From positions 25,001 through 89,000 of the forward strand of contig WPIO01000013.1 of assembly GCA_009760855.2 (NCBI GenBank): 64,000 nucleotides of DNA, read 5' to 3'. A program made the position numbers and the translations under genes. Below, piece after piece: positions 12,709 to 23,614 of this stretch. The DNA comes from Cristatella mucedo (Eukaryota; Bryozoa; Phylactolaemata; Cristatellidae). How positions within the stretch are numbered: position 1 is the first letter of the stretch; each line of letters begins with the position of its first letter. The notes beneath the pieces are model-generated. The model was not told the origin of the DNA. It saw nothing but the letters and a program-made list of their open reading frames with translations, and did not search any database.

Positions 12709-12757
12709 TTCTTTGAGGGCGTAACGCAGATGTGCAATTATTATTATTATTATTATA
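12709..12757 (+). mobile_element. Remainder of the split L2 tail
   Basis: TTCTTTGAGGGCGTAACGCAGATGTGCA followed by (ATT)n is the end of the host L2, displaced by the LINE-R insertion. Confidence 0.7.
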
Positions 12758-12884
12758 GAGGAGGCCGATGTAAAGAAGATGTGAAAAGAGGGCGGAGAAG
12801 GAAGCACTGGGAGGAAGGAGAGGAAAGAGACGCGAGAGATAAGTGAGAGACTAGATAAAAAGAGATTAAATTAAAAATTTAATA

Positions 12885-13058
12885 CTAGCTGATTAAACAG
12901 CCTCTTTTTGTATAGCGACAGAAGAGCCTTTACGGCTATCACCACCGCTTGCAGTGGCGATAAAGGATCGCCCACCGCAGGATTCGAAACCACGACCTCG
13001 GGGCCGAGGTCATGATAAGCAACCGCCTTGCCTAGTGCGCCATCGCGGCTAAAGTATA
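12885..13058 (-). mobile_element. SINE-B copy (tRNA-derived)
   Basis: On the - strand: GCCGCGATGGCGCACTAGGC (box A region), a CGAGGT stem, box B GGTTTCGAATCC, then the body GCGGTGGGCGATCC...ATAGCCGTAAAGGCTCTTCTG and the tail GAGGCTGTTTAATCAGCTAG. It is the most complete example of this family in the window, about 170 bp. It is not a tRNA gene: no acceptor-stem pairing is apparent, and copies are dispersed. Confidence 0.8.
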
Positions 13059-13097
13059 CAGGTTGAAGGTTACAGGTTGAAGGTTACAGGTTGAAGA
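13056..13097 (+). repeat. 14-bp tandem repeat, three units
   Basis: ACAGGTTGAAGGTT repeated about three times beside the SINE-B head. Confidence 0.8.
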
Positions 13098-13306
13098 GAG
13101 ACGAAAGAAAGGAGATGAGAGAGAGAGAGAGGGCCGTTCTCGTTCATAAGCCAGCATGAAAGTGCCATCATTTTCTATTGGTTTCATAACCGAAAAATGC
13201 GTACAGAAAAATCCTTCTTTTTAAGGTGCCTGCGGCGAGGAACAGACAGGCAGGCAGTTCAGCCCAGAGAGCGAATGCAGCAAATCTAGCAACTGAAGGA
13301 TCGATC

Positions 13307-13630
13307 GTGCCTCGCTACGTCACGTGCCTCGCTACGTCACGTGCCTCGCTACGTCACGTGCCTCGCTACGTCACGTGCCTCGCTACGTCACGTGCCTCGC
13401 TACGTCACGTGCCTCGCTACGTCACGTGCCTCGCTACGTCACGTGCCTCGCTACGTCACGTGCCGGTCACGTGCCTCGCTACGTCACGTGCCTCGCTACG
13501 TCACGTGCCTCGCTACGTCACGTGCCTCGCTACGTCACGTGCCTCGCTACGTCACGTGCCTCGCTACGTCACGTGCCTCGCTACGTCACGTGCCTCGCTA
13601 CGTCACGTGCCTCGCTACGTCACGTGCCTC
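13307..13630 (+). repeat. 17-bp CRE/E-box minisatellite, 18 copies plus one short unit
   Basis: The unit is GTGCCTCGCTACGTCAC. There are nine perfect units at 13307-13459, one 11-bp shortened unit at 13460-13470, nine more at 13471-13623, then a partial unit. Each junction forms TACGTCACGTG, which overlaps a CRE-like TACGTCA with a CACGTG E-box. Because 17 is not a multiple of 3, all three + frames are open and repeat the same 17-residue pattern (RYVTCLATSRASLRHVP). The - strand has a TAG in each unit. Confidence 0.95.
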
Positions 13631-13666
13631 ACTTCCCACTCTTCCCCACGCTAACGTCTTTCCTTC

Positions 13667-13672
13667 AATAAA
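13667..13672 (+). promoter_or_regulatory. Candidate poly(A) signal after the minisatellite
   Basis: A perfect AATAAA followed by GCTTTTTTGTTC, a U-rich downstream element. It lies 37 bp past the 17-bp array, so the array may sit in a transcribed 3' region. No upstream exon is identified. Confidence 0.4.
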
Positions 13673-14139
13673 GCTTTTTTGTTCATCATCCATGCTGCGC
13701 GGCACCTGGGCGTGAAATTCTGAAAACTTTGACTGTCGCATAAAAAAAGAGATTAAAATTCTCCAGAACCTTCCCTACGCCTGAGAACGCGGCTGGCCCG
13801 CGGATTTCTCTCCACCTCCAGCTCGCTTCGCTACCGGTGCTGGCCACCCGCATGTGCGTGCCCTGTGAGCGCTCTGCTCAGAGCTCAGACGGAAAGCCTG
13901 CGGGTTGCCAGCAATGTCAAGAGGAGCGATGCGGACACTTGAGGTCACGAGCTGCAGTCTAGCAGGTCGCCGCTGCAGATCGCTGCTGAGCTGTCGCCCG
14001 CTCTGCGGGCGCGACCGAGGACGATACGAAAAGAGTCACAAGATGGCGCCGCTTAACTTTATATTCGAGCGAGACTGGCGGTGCGTTGGCTGGCTCTCTT
14101 TTTATCACTAACCACATTGACATGCTGCCTGTACAGCGA
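13673..14139. other. Unassigned, partly GC-rich DNA
   Basis: No coding exon supported. A CAAGATGGCGCC motif (YY1-like) lies at about 14039-14050. Confidence 0.35.
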
Positions 14140-14213
14140 ATGTAAAATGCGTAAGAGGAGGTTCAGTTCTCAGAGGGCGCTTTGCAAACCTTTTATTATT
14201 ACTGTTATTATTA
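14140..14213 (+). mobile_element. L2-type LINE 3' tail fragment
   Basis: GAATGTAAAATGCGTAAGAG, then GGTTCAGTTCTCAGAGGGCGC and ATT repeats. Confidence 0.7.
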
Positions 14214-14276
14214 AAGCACACCAGAACTTACTGCCCGTGGACTTACTTCTCTGAGTCGTAGTAGAATTACACGACA

Positions 14277-14375
14277 ATTACAGGTCACTCCCAGAAGTAC
14301 TGGTCACCATCTTGCCTCGTGATGGAGCACAGGACGGACAAACGAACTATCTCGCTTTAATTAGTAGGATTAGTA
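14277..14375 (+). repeat. Dispersed repeat with decayed ETS/YY1 motifs, copy 1
   Basis: Shares about 49 bp of clear similarity, plus a weaker extension, with 36702-36790 (CACTCCC-GAAGTACTGGTC-CCATCTTGCC). Here the CpG-containing sites are changed: CCAGAAGT replaces CCGGAAGT, and ACCATCTTG replaces GCCATCTTG. This fits CpG decay of an older copy. Confidence 0.65.
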
Positions 14376-14399
14376 AAGTACATGGCAAAAAGGATGACG

Positions 14400-15300
14400 T
14401 AAAGGATGACGTAAAAGAAATGAAACTACACGAGTCAGAGCCGGGGTCGTACCGCAGTACGCAGTAAGGGTAATCGAAGCGATCGCGGTGCCCTTACGCT
14501 CCGCGTAATTTTGCGTCGCCTCCGGCTCTGTGCTGCCACCGTCTCAGTCAGCGATGTAGAGCACCACATTTAAGACAGCTCTGCACAAACGCTCTTGCAG
14601 CTTATTTTTAGTGAGTTTCTTTGTCGCTCCGGCAATACTTTGCACGATGCCCGCGCGCGGCATTCCGGCGGTCGACTGCAGCTTCGTGGCAGCGAGTTCC
14701 TTTGGGGGGGGGGGAAGGAAGGTTCTCGACGTCGCCCCGAGGAGCCGTTTCCGGTGCGTCGCCCGCCGTTTCGGCCGACCGTCGCGCGCCCACGTCGACG
14801 AGCGCGAGATAAAAAGAATAGATAAAGATAATAATAATAATAATAATAATAATTCTCTGAGGGCTCGTTATCAAATGCATTATCGTTATAATTATTACTA
14901 CTAGGTAGACGGAGGGCGAGGTGCGGGCGGGTCGCCGCGATGGAGATGCCACGCCCGTACTTTTCGCCGGATCGCCGCCAGCGCGCCGCCTAGGCTGCGC
15001 CAGCTGGGCTGCGACGCAGATGTGCGTTGCGGCGTTTCGCGTGATCGCTCGCGCAACGCGAAACGCTTTTTGGAATGCACGGAGTAGCGAGGTATCGCTA
15101 CGGATGACTTGGCCGCAATAACTGAGCAAGCAGCCGGAGCAGGATACGAACGCACAGGAATCTCTCGCGGTCGGGCAAGCGAAGCACTCCTCCGGCAATT
15201 AAATCTCGCTAATTGCGATGTAACTCAAACTTGCGCACAACAAAAAAATTGCGCTACGGAAATAGCGCCACCGTCGGTTGTAGTGACTACTGTCCCACGA
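14400..15300. other. GC-rich region with a short L2 tail piece
   Basis: CpG-rich flanks surround (AAT)n at 14827-14852 and an L2-like TTCTCTGAGGGCTCGTTATC at 14853-14872. No supported coding exon. Confidence 0.4.
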
Positions 15301-15302
15301 CC

Positions 15303-15304
15303 CT

Positions 15305-15399
<95 letters not shown>
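15303..15399 (+). repeat. (CCG)n microsatellite
   Basis: About 97 bp of CCG repeat with one phase shift at 15360. Poly-Ala, poly-Pro and poly-Gly ORFs over it are artefacts. Confidence 0.95.
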
Positions 15400-15401
<2 letters not shown>

Positions 15402-15747
15402 TAGCAAGAGCAAATGCGAGAACGCGAAGATGCCAATAGGGAAGAGGGCTGAATCGAAGCCCAAATCTGCACCTAGCGCCGTCTAAAAACTCTCGCGGAT
15501 ATCGAAGCCCTCGCCGGAAACCTAAGAAGAAAATGTGTTTCGTCGGCCTCGAGCGTTAGAACCACTGCCGCCGACCCCGGAGACCGGCGTTCTGATTTCT
15601 CGGTGGTTTAGACTGGCGCGATACACGCACGCCGGTGCTCAGCGTTTTTTTTATATCAACCTTATCGACGTTGCTGCGCTCGCTATAGATTCAGTCTAGT
15701 CTAGACTAAATTTCGGGCGACACGCGGATGTCCAGCGGAAAAGACGA

Positions 15748-15895
15748 ATTTCCAACAATGCAGCTGACCTGGTCTGGTCCAGGGGGCGAGGTGCTCGCCA
15801 CCTTTTTATGACCAAGGTCAGAGGCACGAGCACAGAGACGCGTGTAAAGCACCTGGATAGAGACTAAGTTCACTCACGACGCTCTATACAGACGA
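15748..15895 (+). mobile_element. SINE-A copy, degenerate
   Basis: CTGGTCTGGTCCAGGGGGCGAGGTGCTCGCC resembles the SINE-A box A region. The tail GTAAAGCACCTGGATAGAGACTAAG...GCTCTATACAGA matches the SINE-A/L2 tail. Box B is eroded. Confidence 0.55.
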
Positions 15896-15899
15896 AGTA

Positions 15900-16458
15900 T
15901 CTTGTTTTATGTAGCTAAGGGAAATGTAGTCTCCTCTGACTCGATGACGCAGCCGATTACGTCATACTCCCGCCACCCGCGCCCTGTGCATTGGGGGCGG
16001 CCACCGGATGTTCTTGCTTCGTTGAAGTTGCATCGAAACGATCTTGGAATAAAATCACTGTGCACAATCTACGCATTTCGGGCGTTATCGCGGTTGGATT
16101 CGCCAGAGTGAGGTCGCTGTCGTTCCCGTAGGCAGTAATTGATTCGAAAAGGTGCCAAATCTTGACCTTGAGTTGGCGTTACCGGCAGTCGCTTGAATGC
16201 GATGCTTACCATACAATCCATTTTTTAGTCTTGTTAGGTTGAGCAGGCCGATAGGATACGTGCTTCCCTACAGATGTTGCACTTTTCGTTAGAGTTTGAA
16301 AACCTTGCGAATGGTTTCCGGGCTGATAACAGTGGCCGCATCCATACTGCGACTATGCTTTGGTAGTGAAATAATAATAGTTATAATAATTACTGACTGG
16401 CAGCGCTCAGACTATTCCCGACAAACACGTTGATGGTAGCGATCCGTAGACGGTGGGA

Positions 16459-16459
<1 letters not shown>
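15900..16459. other. Unassigned DNA
   Basis: No gene or repeat family recognised with confidence. Confidence 0.35.
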
Positions 16460-16549
<90 letters not shown>

Positions 16550-16551
16550 GC

Positions 16552-16612
<61 letters not shown>
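16460..16612 (+). repeat. (CT)n microsatellite
   Basis: About 150 bp of polypyrimidine with a few G interruptions (CTCTCGCTCTC). Confidence 0.95.
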
Positions 16613-17635
16613 AAGCAACCGACTAAGAATGGGAGCTATCACTCAAAGGGGAGGGTACATCGCGGAACGCTCTCTTTAATTTCTTCCTAGTCTACTAGCA
16701 ATCTCTTAATTTGGACAGCTAAAGTCAGCGTAAGCCAAAGTCAGCGCCGACCCGGGTGGCAGCGTCTGCGCCTCTCTAAAAACAGCAGGCTCGTGCGTCG
16801 CTTTCGGAGAGCCTGGCACCCAGCGCCAAAGGCATGCCTTCTGGAAGCCTTTTTAGGCACCATCTAAAAAGATGTTGGTGATTTGCTGAGTCTCAAACTC
16901 TGCCCCAAAGGTGCATGCGCCAAGCTGATCATTTATTCTGCATTAGACTGCTCCCCCTCGAGAGAATCGCCTTGAAGTTGCGCGCCGCAGGCGCAGAGTC
17001 CGAACGGACTTTCAAGCCCTCAGCGAGCAAACGTTGCACGCTGTCTCGGTTTTGGAGAAAACGCTGGCTCGCTGTCCTTGAGCAGCTGGTGGCAGCCGCT
17101 CGAGGTGAACCGTTTGTCTCTCCTCGCTTGACCTGAGCTTCAGCGGCGGTCGTGACGCAGACGGCCGAGTATCTTCCCGCGAAGAAGTGTCACGGCACTT
17201 TGCGCCACTTAAGGCGGCTGTCAGCCGTGACCCAGTAGTGTCATCGGAGGTTAAGTGGTGTACTCCAAGTGCGCGAAGAGGCACGCGGTACGCACAAACG
17301 TTCGCGAATAGGAAGAGGCAGCCATTAGGGATCACTTTCCCAGCTTCTTTTGAGCTGACATTTTAGAATTAGCAGCAGCGGCGTGGCGGCGACGCGGCGA
17401 CGCGGCGCCGCGGAATCGGGCTGCAAGCAGGTGGCTGCAAGCACGCAGCGGCCCGAGCGGCGAAGACGCTGAGCACAAGTAGACGAAGACAATCGATCGG
17501 AAGATGGAGAAGTCTCGAGGATCCGCACCGCCCGAGCCGATCGACCGCGAGACCTGCGGATGTGCAGGCTCGCTTTCCGCTTCCGCGCCTGCGATTGTAG
17601 CCAAGAGGCGCCACCGGGACTGGGAAGAATTCCAT
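16613..17635. other. Unassigned, GC-rich to the right
   Basis: 17140-17600 is CpG-rich with overlapping ORFs on both strands. No recognisable domain or clear splice pattern. Confidence 0.35.
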
Positions 17636-17639
17636 CCTC

Positions 17640-17800
17640 GGGTCCGGTGCCCGCGGTGCTCGCTCTTCCCTGCCCGGGTCGCGGGTTCGAGTCCTGCAGT
17701 GACGCGACACTTTATCGTCGTGGGTGGGGGGGATAGCCGTCAAGGTTCGTCTGCCGCGATTTAAAGGAGGAGGCTGACGAATAAGCTAGCCTTTAGCTTT
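17640..17800 (+). mobile_element. SINE-B copy, divergent
   Basis: Box B GGGTTCGAGTCCTGCAGTG, then the body GGGATAGCCGTCAAGGTTCGTCTG and the tail GGAGGCTGACGAATAAGCTAG line up with the SINE-B consensus seen at 12885 and 20861. Confidence 0.65.
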
Positions 17801-18164
17801 ATCTTTGCCGAACAAAGCGTCCGGCCGTCCGATAGCAAAGCTCCGCACGCTGCGCCGACTCCTGACGTGACGACACAGGACCGGCGGTACCGGAAGCAGT
17901 TGCCCCGCCGCATGCGGCGGCGGCGGCGGCGGCGGATGGCGACAGACTTCCACCGACGAGACTATGAGGCAGCGCGCGAGGCGCCAGCGAGCGACGCGGA
18001 AGCGCTTGCCAAATGCCAAATGCTGGGAGCGCGGCCACGTAAACATTTTTTAAGAAAAGAAGACACTCTCATAAACTATGAGGCTGCGGCGGCCGCAGAA
18101 TCTCACGTCGACAGGTCTCTCCTTATATTTTTCGAGAGGCTCTATGCACAGCAAAGTAATTTAA

Positions 18165-18275
18165 TGTAATATTTCTCCAGATGTGACTCCACAAAGCCGC
18201 AAAGACTATATGGGTGTTACGCAGGAGAGTCGTCTGTAGAGCACTCACAGCCTAAGCGGCTTTCGGCATGATTAG
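18165..18275 (-). mobile_element. LINE-R 3' fragment
   Basis: The reverse complement carries GCCGAAAGCCGCTTAGGCTG, GAGTGCTCTACAGACGACTC and TCCTGCGTAACACCCATA, as in the 12.4-kb LINE-R copy. Confidence 0.7.
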
Positions 18276-18432
18276 CCGAGAAGCAAGCGCATATAAAGAG
18301 GAGCACTACCATTAATTGATTCGTCACCGGCAGGTCTGCCCTAAGGCAACGCCATTGACGAGTTCAAAAGGGGACCCCTACGAAAGTCCCCTTACAGATA
18401 TGCGCTGAGTAGATGTTACTTAGTTCACATAG

Positions 18433-18565
18433 CCCTAGTTTGGCTCAGGGGTTAAGGTGCTCACCTTTGACGGCCGAGGTCGTGGGCTCGAGCCCTGCGG
18501 CATGTGTGAAGCACCTGGATAGAGATGAAGCTCTGTTAGGGTGCCATACAAATGAAATATATACA
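18433..18565 (+). mobile_element. SINE-A copy
   Basis: Box A region TTTGGCTCAGGGGTTAAGG, box B GGGCTCGAGCCCTG, then the tail GTGAAGCACCTGGATAGAGATGAAGCTCTGTTAGGGTGCCATACAAATG. It is followed directly by (AT)n. The tRNA-like head and L2-like tail define this family. Confidence 0.8.
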
Positions 18566-18568
18566 TGC

Positions 18569-18579
18569 ATATATATATA

Positions 18580-18628
<49 letters not shown>
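18569..18628 (+). repeat. (AT)n microsatellite
   Basis: Perfect or nearly perfect AT repeat at the 3' end of a SINE-A copy. Confidence 0.9.
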
Positions 18629-18630
<2 letters not shown>

Positions 18631-19087
18631 GCGTCCCTAAACAGTGTCCAAGTTCGCTTGTACAGTGTAAACACGTGTCCCTTTTAGTCTGAAACTTCTT
18701 TACTATTATTTATGCACTGCAAAAGTGAAATAACGGGTATGCTAATCGGCCGAATTAACGTAGTCGCTAGAAATCGTTCACGGTGAAGCTTGGAAGCAAT
18801 ATTTTTCCCATTCGCCAAGTCTTCTGGTTCCGGTTTGGCTCGACGGATGGGCAGTTACAGTCCTTGACATCGAGTGGATATCAAAATCTTGTTGACTGTC
18901 TTGCAGCACGTTCCGTGCTCCTATAAGGCTGCGTCCTCGGAAAAGGGCTAATCCGCCAGAAGCAACCAATTCACGCGTTACCTCCTTAGATTCGGAATTA
19001 CGGGCAGGAGTGATGATATTGAAACAGTGTCTGAGCGCATTAAACCGTTTCACCGATTAAAATTCCCCATTCTGCATCCGTCCCACG

Positions 19088-19212
19088 ACGACGCAGATCC
19101 AGGGTCAGGCGCTCGCCTGTGATTACTAGGGTCGTAGGCTCAAGCCCTGCAGCATACTTAAAGTGCCTGGCTAGAGATTAAGCTCTCGTAATGTGCTTTA
19201 AAAATGAATGGC
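19088..19212 (+). mobile_element. SINE-A copy, degenerate
   Basis: GATCCAGGGTCAGGCGCTCGCC, box-B-like GTAGGCTCAAGCCCTGCAGC, then TTAAAGTGCCTGGCTAGAGATTAAGCTCT and a GTGCTTTAAAAATGAATG tail. Confidence 0.65.
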
Positions 19213-19214
19213 AT

Positions 19215-20850
19215 TTTTATTGACGAGTTCAAAAAGAGGGTCCTGCTTCATTTCTGCCTTACAGCTATGCACTCTCCAAATCTTACAGCGTTCATCCTAG
19301 CTTATACTTTCCCCATTTCATCTCCTTGATAGTGTCAGCATTCGCTCACATGCAATTTTGCAGATGTCCGTTTCATTCCCAAATTTGAACAGTTATTTAT
19401 TTATGCGGTGAATTATCGAAACGCTTCGCACGCTAAAAGGCCGAATTAAGGAAATCGCTAGAAATTGTTGGCTGTTCCTATGATGATGATGATTAGCAGA
19501 AATCAGATGTGGCTTATGTCTTGAAAAGTATATGAACTGATGATTAGTCAGCTTCCTTCTTGCTCCTATTCAGCCTCAAACCACGTGACCTGCTAGCTCC
19601 GACCCTACCTCAGACCACGTGACCTGCTAACTCCTATTGAGTCTCGATCGTGTTACCCAGCCTGCTCTCGCGCTTAGAAACTTAAAGCAAGGACGCACAC
19701 CGAATTGCAGTAGGAATGGAGACATGGGCGTTATTGACTTCGGTCGCGCTCAGCTATCATTTGCATGCATACTTTATTATACACGTATTGAAGCTGCTTC
19801 CACGACTCGCTGTAGCCGTGCTTCGAGGTGCTAGCCCCGCTAGTACTCGCTCTCGCGTCTGTGAGATCTTTATCCCGCTACAGATACCTGGGGCTCCGTG
19901 CGAAAAATTAGATCCGCTTTCGGGGCCGCGTTTGGTGACAGAGGTGCAGGATATTTGCCGAGAATTGTTTAGAGTTGTTTATCGATTCTTTCGGACGCTT
20001 GGCCTTCAGAGCTACGGCACGCGCTACTCGCATTGCTTCGGCAATACCGGTGAATAGCGTCTTATCCCGAACGATGGCGTTCAATCTTGGCGGATGATTT
20101 ACTAATCTCAGCCAGTGAGCGTCTGATTGAATTGAAGCGCAGCTTTGCTGGGAGTGCCGTTGCGCCGGACGCTCAAAGTAACCGCCGAAGAAGCGAATAC
20201 TAGCGGCGCTGCTATCAAACATGTTATAAGCTGCGGCTGATAGTCTGTTGGCTACTGTGAGTAATGGACGCTGAGATTGCTGAGATCGGAACCTTGACTA
20301 AAAGCAAATGGATAGGACCGTCAGTGTCCGCTTCGCAGTATGGAGTCACAGTAATTTTTCGCTTCGTCTACCGGCCGCTGCGGGTGAGTTCAGTTAAAAG
20401 ATCGGATGGACCTTATCAATTGCACCCGACCGAATATCGTACGAAATGTAACGCGGGCGAAAGACTCGATTGATGAAACGAGGCCAAGGGTGAACGTGAT
20501 CAGCCGCCATCGATCGTACAGCGGCTCAACTTCAAACGGTTCGCTCCTCCTGCTCGCACTGGCTGAGCGAATCAGCCGTGCGGACACTTGCAGTCGTTCC
20601 AACCGTCACCCCGTGACGCGGGGCTGAAGCTCAAGGTCGTCTCCTGACAGCAGCCCAGTGACGTGCCGGTGCGAACAGCGGCGAGGTCGCTGATTCGTTG
20701 AGTGCAGTGCATTGCAGTTGAATACTGCGATGGCCGTCTGTGGTAGAAATATGAAGGAAACACAGCGGCGACAAGTTCTATGAATGACACGTCGGAAAGT
20801 CTCGTTTAGAAGCGAGTGTGAGAACTTGTCGAGCTCGAGAAGCTGAACGT
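19215..20850. other. Unassigned DNA
   Basis: No gene supported. A 26-bp direct repeat with CACGTG (CC-CA-ACCACGTGACCTGCTA) occurs twice at about 19574-19632. Confidence 0.35.
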
Positions 20851-20860
20851 TAACTCCAAT

Positions 20861-21025
20861 AAAAAATCCTAGCTGATTAAACAGCCCTTTTTTGTATAGC
20901 GACAGAAGAGCCTTTACGGCTATCACCACCACTTGCAGTGGCAATAAAGAATCGCCCACCGCCGGAATCGAACGAAAGCAACCGTGAAAGCAACCGCCTT
21001 GCCTAGTGTGCCATCGCGGCTCACC
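20861..21025 (-). mobile_element. SINE-B copy with 9-bp target-site duplication
   Basis: A full-length-like copy on the - strand: head GCCGCGATGGCACACTAGGC at the right end, tail ...GGGCTGTTTAATCAGCTAGG at the left. It is flanked by the direct repeat AACTCCAAT at 20852-20860 and 21026-21034. The central tRNA-like part carries a small rearrangement (CAACCGTGAAAGCAACCG) that replaces the usual CGAGGT stem. The duplication fixes its limits and shows L1/L2-style retroposition. Confidence 0.85.
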
Positions 21026-21034
21026 AACTCCAAT

Positions 21035-21780
21035 CTCGTGGTCTTTACGTTAGGTTTCTTTCTCGGCGACCCATAGAGACCACGCACAGTGAGACGGTGA
21101 AACGCTGCCACGTAGAAATCAGCCGGACTGAGTCGGTCGCTAAAGGTCCGTAGCATTTCCCGAGTTAAGATTATTGGGAATCACAAGCGTCGTGCTCTGT
21201 GGCTCTAGGGTTTGTCTCAAAATGTTACAGATCCTACGCAGGTATATTTTGAAGTGAGTGTACGAGTGGGCTGGTGGGGACGGAGGAAGTCGGACGGGAT
21301 AGAGTGTGCTGTGCTCTGGCGGAGCACCAAAACAAAGTTGCCCGTCGGCCCTCGCCCGTATTACATATAACGCCGAGCTAGTCATTGAAAAGGAGTTGCT
21401 CTTTCAACTCAGCTGACATATGGCCTAGAAACTTGCAGCAATTCGTTTTGATTTAATTAAAACTGTACAGCGGTACAGCTGCTAGCCCAAAGTTTATGCT
21501 GTTGAGTACAATGATAGGCAGGCAGGAGGGGTACCACAGACATGCAGGAGGGGGATCAAAGTCAGGCAGGAGGGAGATCAAAGGCAGATAGGAGGCGGTC
21601 AAAGGCAGGCAAGAAGGGGATCGAATGCAGTCGTTAGGGAATATCCGATGCAGGCCATCAAGGAAGCAATCAGCAGCATCGGCAGCAGTAGCTCCTGTCG
21701 GAGCGGCTAGGCTGCGTGCAGCCCACGGCAGCTGTACGACGACTTCTTTCCGATCAGCTCGGACAGACTGGGAGATAACC
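21035..21780. other. Unassigned DNA
   Basis: Purine-rich imperfect repeats (GGCAGGAGGGGxxCA type) at about 21513-21625. No gene recognised. Confidence 0.35.
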
Positions 21781-21782
21781 AC

Positions 21783-21960
21783 AGTAATAATAGTAATAAT
21801 AGTACTACTAATAATAATAGTACATTTGTATAGCACCCTAAGAGAACTTAAGCTATTTCTAGGCACTTTACTTATGCTGTAAAGGAAACACGATTGAATG
21901 GTTGGCGGTAGCTCAATGTAAACAAGCATAGCAAGGTTAGAGGTGGCAGGTGCAGCAGGA
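21783..21960 (-). mobile_element. L2 3' end, antisense
   Basis: (AAT)n-like stretch, then TTTGTATAGCACCCTAAGAGAACTTAAGC and TCTAGGCACTTTAC, the reverse complement of the L2 tail and part of its 3' UTR. Confidence 0.7.
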
Positions 21961-22001
21961 CATTGTGGCTTTGCTGGCTGACAGTTGGTGGCTCCGTGAA
22001 A

Positions 22002-22279
<278 letters not shown>

Positions 22280-23455
22280 CGAAAGAGGTTCGCACACAGG
22301 CTTGCCGACAGGTCGAACGTTACGGAGTACATGGCCAGCAATGGGGCTCATGTGGTACAGCCTGAGAAGCAAATAGCCAGGCCGAGCTGGCGGTTAGCTC
22401 AAGGCGCAGGGCAGCGTCGTCGGGGGGGGGGGCGGCGGGCGCCGGAGCCGACAGCGGCGATGGCCTTCCTTGTAAACGGACCGTCGTTGGCGAGAGCGAG
22501 CGCGGCTCTCATGACTCACGCCGACCAGGAGCTGACCAGGGCGTCCGTCGTGCGAGCTACTCTCACGCCGCGGAGCGGGCACTTAGGAAGCCCCTCATTT
22601 GTGAGGCACGAGCGAAATTTATTGCTGTTGAGCTCCCGCTGTCGTTGGCCATGACCTTGCCCATGCTGCTGCAGCTACGTGCAGCGACTAAGCAGCCGCT
22701 GAGGCGGCTGCTGCTTTCGAATTCGCTCAGTCGTGCATCGGCGTCGTGTATGGGGGCCAGCCACCTGCCTTGGCCTTGACCTTGCCCTGGCCCTGCGCCT
22801 CGTGCTAGGTGCCCACGTCCTGAGCCGCTAGGCGAATTCGCAGTAGTGCTAGTTGCAAAAGAAAATGTCGCACTCAGTTCATGCGTGCAGCTAGCTATCC
22901 CTTTTCAGACTCGCGAAAGTCTTGCGTTCAACTCTGGATGAGAGAGAATGACAACGGATGTCCTCCTTTTTTCAGCAGCAGAGGCAACGCAGGGAGTCTC
23001 TCGTGCAGTTTCACGCTGACCTTTTGCGGCCGCGAGTACATTGTGTGTGTATTGAATGCATTGTGCATTTACGGTTTATTGCTGCTCTGAACGATTCTCA
23101 AGTCGATGAGAGGCGGCCACACTACGCAGCAGCAGTCGACTGCTGCAGCAGCAGCAGCATGCAGCTGCTGCTGTCGTACTTCTTATATGTCGTACTTTTT
23201 CAGCTGCTGCTGCTGCAGTCGTACAAGCTTCGTACCGCACTTCGATGCCTGATCCAGCTTTGATGGCACGTGAGTAGGCTACGACGACGAAGCGCTTCTG
23301 ATCGATAAAGAATGCAGTAACTATAGCCCATTTATAAGCCGGTCTTCGCTCTTCCCGAATTTCGACCCTTCTCCCCAGCCTCGCTTCTCGTCCGACTCAT
23401 CATTTAGTTCCCTCGCTGGCTGCGTCGACGATGTTCTTATTTTGGCGCAATATTA
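22280..23455. other. Unassigned, GC-rich then CAG-rich
   Basis: A G10 run lies near 22422. CAG/CTG-rich palindromic stretches lie at 23128-23175 and 23195-23220. No domain recognised in the ORFs. Confidence 0.35.
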
Positions 23456-23457
23456 AA

Positions 23458-23612
23458 CATAACTGATTTGTGTAGCCCCCACGAGAGCTTGATCTCCACT
23501 CAGACGCTTCACGTACGCCACGAGGCTCGAGCCCACGACCTCGGTTATTAATTGCACAGACCTTGACCTTGATCGAGGCGCGCTCCTTAATGCTGGCCCA
23601 AACCGGCGTGGC
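23458..23612 (-). mobile_element. SINE-A copy
   Basis: The reverse complement shows GGTTTGGGCCAGCATTAAGGAGC (box A region), GGGCTCGAGCC (box B) and the tail GTGAAGCGTCTGAGTGGAGATCAAGCTCTCG. Confidence 0.75.
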
Positions 23613-23614
23613 AT

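Noticed and set aside
13307-13630. CRISPR-like array
   Set aside because: The repeats are directly adjacent with no unique spacers, in an animal-type genome. It is a minisatellite.
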